Of a stretch of DNA of 64,000 bases, positions 8,378-15,989 are shown piece by piece (positions within the stretch are counted from its first letter, which is position 1; each line of letters starts with the position of its first letter). Under the pieces are notes generated by a model that had not been told where the DNA came from, ran no database searches, and worked only from the letters and a program-made list of their open reading frames with translations. The position numbers were made by a program, and so were the translations under genes. Where the stretch lies: assembly GCA_964432595.1 (NCBI GenBank), contig CAYSOF010000016.1, positions 62,001-126,000 on the forward strand, given 5' to 3'. This DNA comes from DASYLJ01 sp964432595 (lineage in GTDB: Bacteria; Desulfobacterota; Binatia; DP-6).

Positions 8378-9541
8378 GTGTCGCTCAGGGACAAGGCGGC
8401 GATCGTCGGCATCGGGCAGCTGCCGTTCTCGAAGAACATCGGCCGCTCGGAAGAGGTGACCGCGCTCGAAGCGGCGCGCCTCGCCCTCGAGGACGCGGGC
8501 CTGAAGCCGTCGGATATCGACGGCATGACCAAGTGGAGCATCCAGGTCACGTCGGAGAACGCGATCGCGCGGAACCTCGGCGTGCCGAACCTGCGCTTCT
8601 TCGGCGAGGTCGGCTACGGAGGAGGCGGCGGCTGCGGCGTCGTCGGGCACGCGGCGGCGGCGATCGCCGCGGGCATGGCGCGCTGCGTGCTGATCTACCG
8701 GTCGCGCAATCGCGGGTCGGGCGGGCGGCCCTGGGCGGGCACCTCCCGCGAGCGCGACCAGTCCCAGGCCGAGGGGAACGAGACCGCCTTCTACTCGCCG
8801 TACGGCTTCGTGCGTCCCGTCGACCAGGTGGCGATGTTCACGCGCGCCCTGCTGCACGATCGCGGCTACACGACGCGCCACCTCGGCTGCATCGCCGTGT
8901 CGACGCGGAAGCACGCCGTCAACAACCCGATGGCGATGATGCGCGACCCGATGACGCTCGACGACTACTTCGCGTCGCGCATGATCTCCGACCCGCTGCG
9001 GCTCTTCGACAACTGCCTCGAGACCGACGGCGCGGCGGCGATCGTCGTGGCGGCGGGCGACGTGGCAAAAGACTGCCGGCAGAAGCCGGCGTGGATTCGC
9101 GCCGCATCGCAGGGCATGGGGCCGCGCAACTTCACGATGAACAACTTCTTCAAGGACCCGCTGCTCGAGTCGCCCGGCGCCTACGCCGCACGCGACCTCT
9201 GGAGCATGGCGGGCGTCTCGCCGAAGGAGGTGCAGGTCGCGCAGCTGTACGACGCGTTCACGCCCCTCGTCCTCGCGTCGCTCGAGGAGTACGGCTTCTG
9301 CAAGCCGGGCGAGGCGGGCGCGTTCGTCGAGGACGGTGGGCTCGAGGTCGGCGGCCGGCTGCCGAACAACACGAGCGGCGGCAGCCTGTCGGAGGCGTAC
9401 GTCCACGGCATCAACCTCATCATCGAGGCGGCGCGCCAGATCCGCGGCACGTCGGTGAACCAGGTGCCCGGCGCCCAGCTGTCGCTCGCGACGAGCGGCA
9501 ACATGGTGCCCACCGGCGCGTTGCTGCTGCGAGGCGATTGA
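8378..9541 (+). CDS. Thiolase-like protein of the SCP2/Ltp2 type (probable acyl-CoA thiolase or retro-aldolase)
   Basis: A 387-residue thiolase-fold protein beginning KAAIVGIGQLPFSKN. The nucleophile region reads GYGGGGGCGVVGHAA, close to the Gly-rich form of Ltp-type proteins and unlike the NNNCSTGS of the thiolase at 17724. The C-terminal catalytic region reads NTSGGSLSEAYVHGI and lacks the GHPxG motif. These features match lipid-transfer-protein-like aldolases such as Ltp2, which work with a DUF35 partner to cleave a CoA-linked side chain. A DUF35 gene follows directly with an ATGA overlap (9538-9541 region). The likely reaction is carbon-carbon cleavage in side-chain degradation; the substrate is unknown. 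Confidence 0.82.
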   Translation: MSLRDKAAIVGIGQLPFSKNIGRSEEVTALEAARLALEDAGLKPSDIDGMTKWSIQVTSENAIARNLGVPNLRFFGEVGYGGGGGCGVVGHAAAAIAAGMARCVLIYRSRNRGSGGRPWAGTSRERDQSQAEGNETAFYSPYGFVRPVDQVAMFTRALLHDRGYTTRHLGCIAVSTRKHAVNNPMAMMRDPMTLDDYFASRMISDPLRLFDNCLETDGAAAIVVAAGDVAKDCRQKPAWIRAASQGMGPRNFTMNNFFKDPLLESPGAYAARDLWSMAGVSPKEVQVAQLYDAFTPLVLASLEEYGFCKPGEAGAFVEDGGLEVGGRLPNNTSGGSLSEAYVHGINLIIEAARQIRGTSVNQVPGAQLSLATSGNMVPTGALLLRGD

Positions 9542-9948
9542 TGACCGAGAACGATTTCGTTCGTCGCACGGGGGGGGCCGACTGGATCCCGTACTGGGAG
9601 GCCGGCCGTCGCCGCGAGCTGCGCTTCCAGCGTTGCCTGCAGTGTCGCGGCTGGCGCCATCCGCCGCAGCCGATGTGCCCGACGTGCCTGTCGTTCGAGC
9701 ACGAGTGGGCGCTGGCGAGCGGCCGCGCGCGCGTGCTGTCGTGGGTGATCTGCCATCCGCCCGTGCTGCCGGCGTGGAAGGAGCGGACGCCGTATCCCGT
9801 CGTGCTGGTGCAGACGGACGAGGGTCCGCGCACGATGGGCAATCTCGTCGGTGCGTCGCCCGACGTGTTGCGCATCGGTCTGCCGATGGTGGTGGACTTC
9901 GCGCCGTCGATCGACGGCGATCTCGTGCCCCAGTGGCGACCGGCGTAG
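9541..9948 (+). CDS. DUF35 Zn-ribbon/OB-fold protein, thiolase partner
   Basis: A 135-residue protein with an N-terminal rubredoxin-like zinc ribbon (Cys32, Cys35, Cys46, Cys49 in RCLQCRGW and MCPTCL) and a C-terminal OB-fold (about 58-130). Family members bind acyl-CoA thiolases or HMG-CoA synthase and complete their active complexes, as ChsH2 does for Ltp2. The start ATG overlaps the thiolase stop, implying translational coupling and equimolar production. Its own stop lies inside the following ROK kinase gene, which starts at 9933. Confidence 0.88.
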   Translation: MTENDFVRRTGGADWIPYWEAGRRRELRFQRCLQCRGWRHPPQPMCPTCLSFEHEWALASGRARVLSWVICHPPVLPAWKERTPYPVVLVQTDEGPRTMGNLVGASPDVLRIGLPMVVDFAPSIDGDLVPQWRPA

Positions 9949-10817
9949 GCACGCACCTCGGCATCGACCTCGGCGGGACGAAGATCGAAGGCGTCGTCCT
10001 CGATGCCGCACGTCGTCCGATCGGCCGCCACCGCGTCGCGACGGATCGCGACCTCGGCTACGAGCACATCCTGGGCCGCGTCGCCGGCGTCGTCGACACG
10101 CTGCGCGTGCTCGTGCCCGACCTGCGGCACGTCGGCATCGGCACGCCGGGGTCGCTGTCGATGCGCGACGGACGGCTCAAGAACTCGAACACGACGTGCC
10201 TGAACGGGATGCCACTCGCCGACGACCTCGCCGCGCGTCTCGGCCTGCCGGTGCGCATCGAGAACGACGCGAACTGCTTCGCGCTCGCGGAGGCGGGGGC
10301 GGGCGCCGCGCGGGGACATCGGGTAGTTTTCGGGGTGATCCTCGGCACCGGCGTCGGCGGCGGGCTGGTGCTCGACGGCCGGCTCTGGTCGGGCTGCCAG
10401 CGGATCGCCGGCGAGTGGGGGCATCACGTGCTCGATCCCTCGGGCCCCGAGTGCTACTGCGGCCGCCGCGGCTGTGTGGAAACCTTTCTGTGCGGGCCGG
10501 CGCTCGAGCGGGCGTACGGCGGTGGCTGCGACGCGGCGGAGATCGGGCGGCTGGCGTCGCAGGGCGAGGCGCAGGCGGTTGCGGTGCTCGACGCGTGGCT
10601 CGAGCGCTACGGGCGCGCGATGGCGAACGTGATCGACATCCTCGACCCCGACGTCGTCGTGCTCGGCGGCGGGCTCTCGAATCTCGACGCGCTGTACGAC
10701 CGCGGCCGCGAGGCCGTCGCGCGCCACGTCTTCAACGACGAGCTGCGCACGCCGATCGTGCGCAACGCGCTCGGCGACGCGGCGGGCGTGATCGGCGCGG
10801 CGCTGCTCACGGGGTGA
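9933..10817 (+). CDS. ROK-family sugar kinase (glucokinase or N-acetylhexosamine kinase type)
   Basis: A 294-residue ROK kinase. The ATP-binding phosphate loop is GIDLGGTKIEG at about 10-20, the sugar-binding region has NDANCFALAEA, and the zinc-binding motif is CYCGRRGCVETFLCG at about 170. GEWGHH supplies the sugar-contacting Glu and His. It phosphorylates a hexose or N-acetylhexosamine with ATP; the exact sugar is not decidable here. The GTG at 9933 is chosen because it places the DLGGT motif at the normal distance from the N-terminus; it overlaps the DUF35 gene by 16 bases. Its link with a thiolase-DUF35 pair is unexplained and may be only positional. Confidence 0.85.
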   Translation: MATGVGTHLGIDLGGTKIEGVVLDAARRPIGRHRVATDRDLGYEHILGRVAGVVDTLRVLVPDLRHVGIGTPGSLSMRDGRLKNSNTTCLNGMPLADDLAARLGLPVRIENDANCFALAEAGAGAARGHRVVFGVILGTGVGGGLVLDGRLWSGCQRIAGEWGHHVLDPSGPECYCGRRGCVETFLCGPALERAYGGGCDAAEIGRLASQGEAQAVAVLDAWLERYGRAMANVIDILDPDVVVLGGGLSNLDALYDRGREAVARHVFNDELRTPIVRNALGDAAGVIGAALLTG

Positions 10818-10831
10818 CGTCGCCACTCGCC

Positions 10832-10854
10832 CCGCGCGTTTGACGGTCGCGCGG
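10832..10854 (+). terminator. Hairpin after the ROK kinase gene
   Basis: Seven-base arms CCGCGCG (10832-10838) and CGCGCGG (10848-10854) around a nine-base loop, 15 bases after the kinase stop. No T-tract follows, so its role as a terminator is inferred from position. Confidence 0.4.
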
Positions 10855-10889
10855 CTTGCGCGCATCAGGGGCGCGGGAGGACTCCAGAC

Positions 10890-11582
10890 ATGAGCCGATG
10901 GACCGCGAGCGCGACGACGGTGGTCGTGTGGGCTGCCTGCACGATCATGTGGACCGCATCCGCGCACGGCGCCGTGCTGTGCCAGAAGCGGTCGGGCGTG
11001 GTGGTCGTGCGTGAGGTCTGCAAGAAGAAGGAGCGTCCGCTCGACCTCGCGCAGTTCGGTGCCGTGGGACCGAAGGGCGACACTGGTGATCCCGGCCCCG
11101 CGGGCTCCGTCGAAGGAGCGCCCGCCGGAGGCGACTTGAGCGGAACGTTCCCGGCGCCGAGCATCGCCGCTGCACCGACACCCACCGCGGTGACCGCGAA
11201 TCCCAGAACGGCGACCGATCCGTGTGACGAGCCGACGCCGCAGACCGGCGTGCTGTGCGGGATCACGAGTCAGTATTGGGACGAGGGCTTCGCTTCGCCG
11301 GTGAAGTTCTGGCGCGATCGTCTCGGCGTGATCCACATCCGAGGGTCGGCCGAGATCTCCTCGGGCGAGGTCCATCATCGACCCCTCTTCTTCCTGCCCG
11401 AAGGTTCGCGACCGGTGGAGCCGCTCGCGTTCACCGTCGCCATCGTCGCCTGCGGCGCGTGTGAGCCGGGCACGGCCCTCCTGTTCGTGAATCCGAACGG
11501 ACAGGTCGCGGTGAGCAACGCGAGCATACCGGATCAGACGTACGTGATCCTCGGCGACATCCAGTTCCGGCCGGACGCCTGA
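10890..11582 (+). CDS. Secreted protein with short collagen-like segment, function unknown
   Basis: A 230-residue protein with a signal peptide (about 1-27, ending SAHG-A). A Cys pair segment LCQKRSGVVVVREVCKKKE follows, then a brief collagen-like run (GPKGDTGDPGPAG, about 63-75) and a GGDLSGTFPAPSIA segment of a kind seen in surface and tail-fibre proteins. The remaining 130 residues look like a beta-rich globular domain with one CGAC pair. A GGGAGG ribosome site lies nine bases upstream of the ATG. The order signal-Cys motif-collagen stretch recurs in secreted bacterial proteins of unknown role. It heads a run of three secreted proteins. Function not assigned. Confidence 0.72.
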   Translation: MSRWTASATTVVVWAACTIMWTASAHGAVLCQKRSGVVVVREVCKKKERPLDLAQFGAVGPKGDTGDPGPAGSVEGAPAGGDLSGTFPAPSIAAAPTPTAVTANPRTATDPCDEPTPQTGVLCGITSQYWDEGFASPVKFWRDRLGVIHIRGSAEISSGEVHHRPLFFLPEGSRPVEPLAFTVAIVACGACEPGTALLFVNPNGQVAVSNASIPDQTYVILGDIQFRPDA

Positions 11583-11707
11583 GCGCCGCTGGACGGCTCG
11601 CCCCGGTGCCGCGCGGAACACGACGACAGCGGGGGGGCTTGGCGACGGGCGAGACTCGCCATACCGTTGTCTCGATCGCGATGCTGCCCATGCGAGCGCC
11701 GCGACCG

Positions 11708-11715
11708 AAGGAGGT
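11708..11715 (+). promoter_or_regulatory. Strong ribosome binding site for the 11721 gene
   Basis: AAGGAGGT, a near-perfect match to the 16S rRNA tail, five bases before the ATG at 11721. It settles that start over an upstream alternative at 11667. Confidence 0.75.
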
Positions 11716-11720
11716 CTTCC

Positions 11721-13214
11721 ATGCGATCGATGCGACGCCCTCGAGCGGCGCTGACCGCGATGGCGCTCGCCGCCACGCTGATGACCGGCCCGGCCGTCGC
11801 CGGCCTGATTCCGGGTGGAGCCGGCAAGAGCGACTGCTACGTCGAGCTCGACGTCGATGCCGTGACCGATCCGAGCGACATCGTGAAGAAGCACAGAAAG
11901 ATCACTTGCACCGACGGCGACGGGTGCGACGCCGGGCCCTGCGGGGACGGCGCGTGCGACTTCCAGGTGCGGGTCTGCTGGAACCAGACGGATCCGAACG
12001 TGCCCAAGTGCACCCCGCCGTCGGGCCTCGAACGGCTGCGGGTGAAGGGCAAGTTGAACGTGGAGATCCCGGCGCTGCTGGAGGGGGCCGGCTGCGCCGA
12101 GACCTTCGTGCAGGCGCAGGTGCAGACGAGGAAGAACGGACGGAAGCCCGGCAAGCTGGTGTTGAAGGCGAACGCGAAGGCGCCGAAGGGTACGAAGCCG
12201 CGCACGGACAAGGACAAGTTCACGCTGGTCTGCCGACCACGCAGCGAGAGCTGCGGCGCCACGCAGTGCTCGCGGGAGGCGACCGGTCTGCCGAACGAGA
12301 TGACGCTCGAGGTCCCGTCCGCCGGTACCGACCTGGACAACGGGTGGACGGGCCAATCGCACAACTTCACCATCGTGCAGGGCGCGAAGCTCGACTACTG
12401 TCTCTCGGGCTGTGACGCGTCGGCGAACCCGGTCTGTACGGGGCAGGGCGCGACGGGGTCGGGCACGGCCAACGGCCGGACGTTCGGCGCGCCGCTTCCC
12501 CTGCTCGCGGTGGGCGTACCCGTCTGCCTCGTCAACCGGTTCAAGGACGCGACCATCACGTCGACCGTCGACCTCCAGTCCGGGGCCATCAGCGCACCGG
12601 TCAACCTCCTCACGGACGTCTACGTCCGGATCGGAGACATCGGTCTCGTCTGCCCGCGCTGCGACGGCGGGAGGTGCCGGGGCGGAAGGAACGACGGGGC
12701 ACCGTGTACCGTGAACGGCACCGTCACCGTCGTCGGCTCGCCGCAGCCGCAGTACAACGTGTCGTCGAGCTGCCTGCCCGAGGGCAATCCCACCGGGACG
12801 CTCGAGATCTCCCTCCCGCTCCAGACGGGCACGGCCACCTCCGCCCCCGGGCGCTGCCCGGGGCAGACGGCGGACAGCGCTTGCCCCGCGAACGGCAGCT
12901 GCAACTTCGACTGCTCGGGGACACCCCCGACCCTCGGCGGCATCAACCAGCTCTGCTGCAGCAACCTCAACACGCTTCCCTGCTTCCCGACGGCGAACGG
13001 GGGCACGTACACGCGCACCGGGTCTCCGCTGCCCGTCACGCCGGCATGGCCGGATCCGACCTATCCCAAGTCGTCGAGCGGAGCGGCCGCAAGCCTGGTC
13101 GCGACCTTCTGCATCCCGCCGACGCGCGACCCGACCGTGGACGGGCTGTCGGGGCTCCCGGGGCCCGGGGCGATCATCCTGCCGGTGACGGAAACGGTGA
13201 CGGCCCAGCAGTGA
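11721..13214 (+). CDS. Large secreted Cys-rich protein, function unknown
   Basis: A 497-residue protein with a signal peptide (about 1-26, ...MTGPAVAG). The mature part carries many paired Cys residues (CTDGDGCDAGPCGDGACDFQ near 55-75, later CPRCDGGRCRGG near 310), consistent with an oxidised extracytoplasmic protein. Residues about 105-175 form a basic segment rich in Lys with repeated K-G-K motifs. No catalytic motif or known domain is recognised. The optimal ribosome site suggests high expression. It lies between two other unknown secreted proteins. A cell-surface or matrix component is possible but not shown. Confidence 0.72.
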   Translation: MRSMRRPRAALTAMALAATLMTGPAVAGLIPGGAGKSDCYVELDVDAVTDPSDIVKKHRKITCTDGDGCDAGPCGDGACDFQVRVCWNQTDPNVPKCTPPSGLERLRVKGKLNVEIPALLEGAGCAETFVQAQVQTRKNGRKPGKLVLKANAKAPKGTKPRTDKDKFTLVCRPRSESCGATQCSREATGLPNEMTLEVPSAGTDLDNGWTGQSHNFTIVQGAKLDYCLSGCDASANPVCTGQGATGSGTANGRTFGAPLPLLAVGVPVCLVNRFKDATITSTVDLQSGAISAPVNLLTDVYVRIGDIGLVCPRCDGGRCRGGRNDGAPCTVNGTVTVVGSPQPQYNVSSSCLPEGNPTGTLEISLPLQTGTATSAPGRCPGQTADSACPANGSCNFDCSGTPPTLGGINQLCCSNLNTLPCFPTANGGTYTRTGSPLPVTPAWPDPTYPKSSSGAAASLVATFCIPPTRDPTVDGLSGLPGPGAIILPVTETVTAQQ

Positions 13215-13278
13215 CGCGGCTCGCTCGTCCGGCGGCGCGCACGCCGGCGCCGGGCCTGGTCGTCGAGATTCGAGTGCG

Positions 13279-13296
13279 GGGTAGCAGCCGCTACCC
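13279..13296 (+). terminator. Hairpin between two secreted-protein genes
   Basis: Perfect seven-base arms GGGTAGC (13279-13285) and GCTACCC (13290-13296) with an AGCC loop, 65 bases after one stop and 61 before the next start. It may end the upstream message or sit in the leader of the 13357 gene; there is no T-tract. Confidence 0.4.
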
Positions 13297-13356
13297 GGAA
13301 CGTAGCGCCCTGCCGGTACGACCCGCTCGACGGGAAAGCCGAAAGGACGCGAGACG

Positions 13357-13806
13357 ATGCGACTCGAAGACACGACGACTGGAACCCGGCGCCGACGGAG
13401 CGCCTCGATCACGACCGCGCTGGGGGCGCTCGCGCTCCTGCTCGGAACCGCCACCGCGCATGCCGCGGACTCCTGCTGGCAGGACAGCCTCGGCGACATC
13501 ATGGTGTTCAAGAACTTCCGGATGCCGCGCGCAGGCGACTGCAAGCCGCTCACGGGGCACCAGCATGCCTCGTATGCGACGCTCGACGGGACGATCTGCG
13601 GCACGTCCGACGGCAGCGCCCTCATCCTCAACTTCACGTACATGCTCAACGCCCACGTGTTCGGTACGACCCGCTACGCGCTCTACCGCTCGTCGGGAAA
13701 CGGCGGCGGCCGGGGCTGTGACGGACGGACCGACGGCGGCGCGTGGGGCTGTTCCGACGTCGCGGTATCGAAGATCGACTGCCCGCGGCCGACGCGCTTC
13801 CCCTGA
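13357..13806 (+). CDS. Small secreted protein, function unknown
   Basis: A 149-residue protein with a long basic N-region and a hydrophobic signal core (about 17-36, ending TAHA-A). The mature part of about 110 residues has six Cys (SCWQDS, DCKPL, ICGTS, GCDG, GCSD, DCPRP), suggesting three disulfides, and ends DCPRPTRFP. An AAAGGA site lies nine bases before the ATG. No family is recognised. The signal peptide and disulfide pattern resemble the two preceding genes, which suggests a shared extracytoplasmic role. Confidence 0.65.
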   Translation: MRLEDTTTGTRRRRSASITTALGALALLLGTATAHAADSCWQDSLGDIMVFKNFRMPRAGDCKPLTGHQHASYATLDGTICGTSDGSALILNFTYMLNAHVFGTTRYALYRSSGNGGGRGCDGRTDGGAWGCSDVAVSKIDCPRPTRFP

Positions 13807-13872
13807 ACGCGATCGACGTCTCCCTCGTGAGCGGGTGATCACGCCGGGAGTTCCAGGTAGGCTGCGCCGGCC

Positions 13873-14805
13873 ATGGCCTCCAGCCTCCTCACGCTGCTCG
13901 ACGACATCGCCAGCGTGCTCGACGACGTCGCCGCGCTGACCAAGCTGGCGACCAAGAAGACCGCCGGGGTCCTCGGCGACGACCTCGCGCTCAACGCCCA
14001 GCAGGTCGCCGGAGTCAGGGCCGAGCGCGAGCTGCCGGTGGTGTGGGCGGTTGCCAAGGGCTCGACACGCAACAAGCTCATCCTGGTGCCGGCCGCGCTG
14101 GCGATCAGCTGGCTGGCGCCGTGGCTGGTGATGCCGCTCCTCATGATCGGGGGCGCCTACCTGTGCTTCGAGGGCACCGAGAAGCTCGCCCACCGATTCC
14201 TGCACAGCAAGACCGAGGACGCCGCCGCCCACGCGCAGCACGCCGCCGCGGTGGCCGACGAGGCGGTCGACCTGGTCGCCTTCGAGCGCGACAAGATCTC
14301 GGGCGCGGTGCGGACCGACTTCATCCTGTCGGCAGAGATCATCGCGATCTCGCTCGCCACGGTGGCCGGGGCACCGTTCGGTATTCGGGTCGCCACGCTC
14401 GGCACGGTCGCCGCCGTCATGACGGTCGGCGTCTACGGTCTGGTCGCCGGGATCGTCAAGCTCGACGATGCCGGCCTTCGTCTCAGCACGTCGTCGAACC
14501 GCGCGTCCCGAAGCCTCGGACGCGGCATCCTGCTCACCGCGCCGTGGGTGATGCGGTTCCTCTCGATCGCCGGCACGGCGGCGATGTTCCTGGTCGGCGG
14601 CGGCATCGTGGCGCACGGCATCCCGCCGCTGCATCACTTCGTCGAGGCCGCCTCGGCCAGCGTCTCGGGCGTACCCACCCTCGGCGGCCTCCTCGGCTCG
14701 GTCACCGGCATGGCGCTCAACGCGGTCACCGGGCTGGTCACCGGCGGAATCATCGTCGCGGCCGTCACGGCCGTCCAGACGCTCCGCGGCCAGCGCCGGG
14801 CCTGA
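13873..14805 (+). CDS. DUF808-family inner-membrane protein
   Basis: A 310-residue membrane protein beginning SLLTLLDDIASVLDDVAALTK, the hallmark N-terminus of the DUF808 (YedI-like) family. It continues with KKTAGVLGDDLALNAQQV and WAVAKGSTRNKLILVPAAL, then several predicted membrane helices (about 75-105, 150-200, 220-250, 270-305). The length matches the family. Its physiological role is unknown. The protein is all but certainly real and membrane-embedded; it is not obviously linked to its secreted neighbours. Confidence 0.88.
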   Translation: MASSLLTLLDDIASVLDDVAALTKLATKKTAGVLGDDLALNAQQVAGVRAERELPVVWAVAKGSTRNKLILVPAALAISWLAPWLVMPLLMIGGAYLCFEGTEKLAHRFLHSKTEDAAAHAQHAAAVADEAVDLVAFERDKISGAVRTDFILSAEIIAISLATVAGAPFGIRVATLGTVAAVMTVGVYGLVAGIVKLDDAGLRLSTSSNRASRSLGRGILLTAPWVMRFLSIAGTAAMFLVGGGIVAHGIPPLHHFVEAASASVSGVPTLGGLLGSVTGMALNAVTGLVTGGIIVAAVTAVQTLRGQRRA

Positions 14806-14821
14806 TCGCCGCGGCTGCGGT

Positions 14822-15517
14822 CTACCGCGCCCACGCCGTGCCGGGCGGGACGTCGCACGGTCCACCGATGCGCTCGAGCGTGACGAGGAGATCGCCCATG
14901 TCGGGGCGGTGCCACAGCATGCGGCCGTCGGCGTCGAGCTTCCGGGTCACCGCGACGAAGGGCATGTTCGTCGGCCGCAGGACGAAGGCCCCGTCCTCGA
15001 ACGTGGCGACGACGTGGATCGGCGTCTCGAAGTCGAAGGCGGAGACGTCGTGGACGCCGTTCTCCTCGGTGCCGTCGGCGCGCGCGTCGGCGATGGTGCC
15101 GCCGCCCATGTCGACGATGCGGTTGCCGCACTGCTCGATGCGTTCGGCGTAGACGTAGATCGGATGCCCGGCGGGCACGGGCGTGCGGGTGCGCTCGACG
15201 CCGAGCGCCTTCCAGAAGAGATGCCGCAGGACCGACGTCGCACGCGACGTGCTCTGCTCCGCCTGTACGGCGCTGACGGTGCGCCACACGCCGCGCAAGT
15301 CGGGCGCGCCGGGCGCGAGCGGTTCGGTGCAGGTTGCGAGCACCGGCGCCGGGAACCGGTCGCGGTACCCGCGCGGCGGCGTGTGTGCGACGGGAATGTC
15401 GTCGGCGGAGACGTCGGTCACGGGGACGCCTGCGGCGGGCGGGCACTGTGGCGTCGGCTGGGCGACGGCGGACGCCGCGCAGCAGAACACCAGCGCAGCG
15501 GTGGCGAGGGTGTGCAC
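14822..15517 (-). CDS. Secreted protein of about 230 residues, function unknown
   Basis: A 231-residue protein with a signal peptide (about 1-19, ending SAVA-Q) and a mature part containing three widely spaced Cys near the N-terminus, middle and C-terminus. Alternating short beta-type strands (HPIYVYAERIEQCG, PIHVVATFEDGAFVLRP, MLWHRPDMGDLLVTLERIGG) suggest a small beta-barrel of the lipocalin-like kind, but no family signature is recognised. The gene converges on the DUF808 gene with a 16-base gap. No operon partner is evident. Confidence 0.6.
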   Translation of the reverse strand: MHTLATAALVFCCAASAVAQPTPQCPPAAGVPVTDVSADDIPVAHTPPRGYRDRFPAPVLATCTEPLAPGAPDLRGVWRTVSAVQAEQSTSRATSVLRHLFWKALGVERTRTPVPAGHPIYVYAERIEQCGNRIVDMGGGTIADARADGTEENGVHDVSAFDFETPIHVVATFEDGAFVLRPTNMPFVAVTRKLDADGRMLWHRPDMGDLLVTLERIGGPCDVPPGTAWAR

Positions 15518-15566
15518 CCCGCTCGCCTAGCGAACTCCGTCGACGCCCGTCCAGCCGCGGGACCGT

Positions 15567-15989
15567 TCAGCCTCGCAGATGGCGACTGAGGTCCCCGATC
15601 AGGTCGGGGATGATGAGCCGGTCGGCGAACCGCCACACGCCGGCGACCCGCGCGAATGCGTCGTGATAGCGGCCCGCGATGATCGGTTGCAGCGGCAGGT
15701 CGGGCCGCGCCTGCAGCACGGTGAAGTACGAGCGTGCCGTCGCCGAGTCGCCGTCGACCTCGACGACGACGTTCGTGACGACGTGCTTCGTCGACGGGAC
15801 GCCATCGTAGAGGATGACGCCGTCGTAGGCGCGACGAACCGCCGCGGCACCGCGCAGCGGCTCGGAGCGTCCGGGCGAGCGCCAGGTCGCGTCGGTGAAG
15901 AGCGCGGCGACGCCGTCGAGGTCGCCGGCGTCGATGCGCTCGGCGTAGGCGTGGATCAGCGCCATGACGGCGAGGACGTCGCCGGTCAT
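15567..15989 (-). CDS. NTF2/SnoaL-like protein
   Basis: A 140-residue protein with the SnoaL/NTF2-like cone fold: an N-terminal helix MALIHAYAERIDAGDLDGVAALF, DATW, the strand DGVPSTKHVVTNVVVEVDGD, and a paired-strand end ARSYFTVLQARP...GRYHDAFARVAGVWRFADR. Family members include polyketide cyclases, isomerases and the beta subunits of ring-hydroxylating oxygenases. The start ATG overlaps the stop of the upstream Rieske-type gene (ATGA, 15986-15989), so the two are translated together. That coupling favours a role as a partner or small-subunit-like protein. An Arg-rich extension upstream is out-of-frame reading of the neighbour and is rejected. Confidence 0.82.
   Translation of the reverse strand: MTGDVLAVMALIHAYAERIDAGDLDGVAALFTDATWRSPGRSEPLRGAAAVRRAYDGVILYDGVPSTKHVVTNVVVEVDGDSATARSYFTVLQARPDLPLQPIIAGRYHDAFARVAGVWRFADRLIIPDLIGDLSRHLRG

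Noticed and set aside
6323..9964. A 1213-codon open frame on the minus strand over the second kinase and thiolase
   Set aside because: Composition is Arg-rich and repeat-like, no motifs; two well-supported genes lie on the other strand.
10890..11582. Phage tail-fibre-like segment (GGDLSGTFPAPSIA) as a sign of a prophage
   Set aside because: A signal peptide is present and no phage structural, lysis or integration gene is nearby.
13310..13356. Cyclic-di-GMP (GEMM-type) riboswitch before the 13357 gene
   Set aside because: Only short runs resemble GEMM; the conserved CACGCACAGGG-type core is missing.
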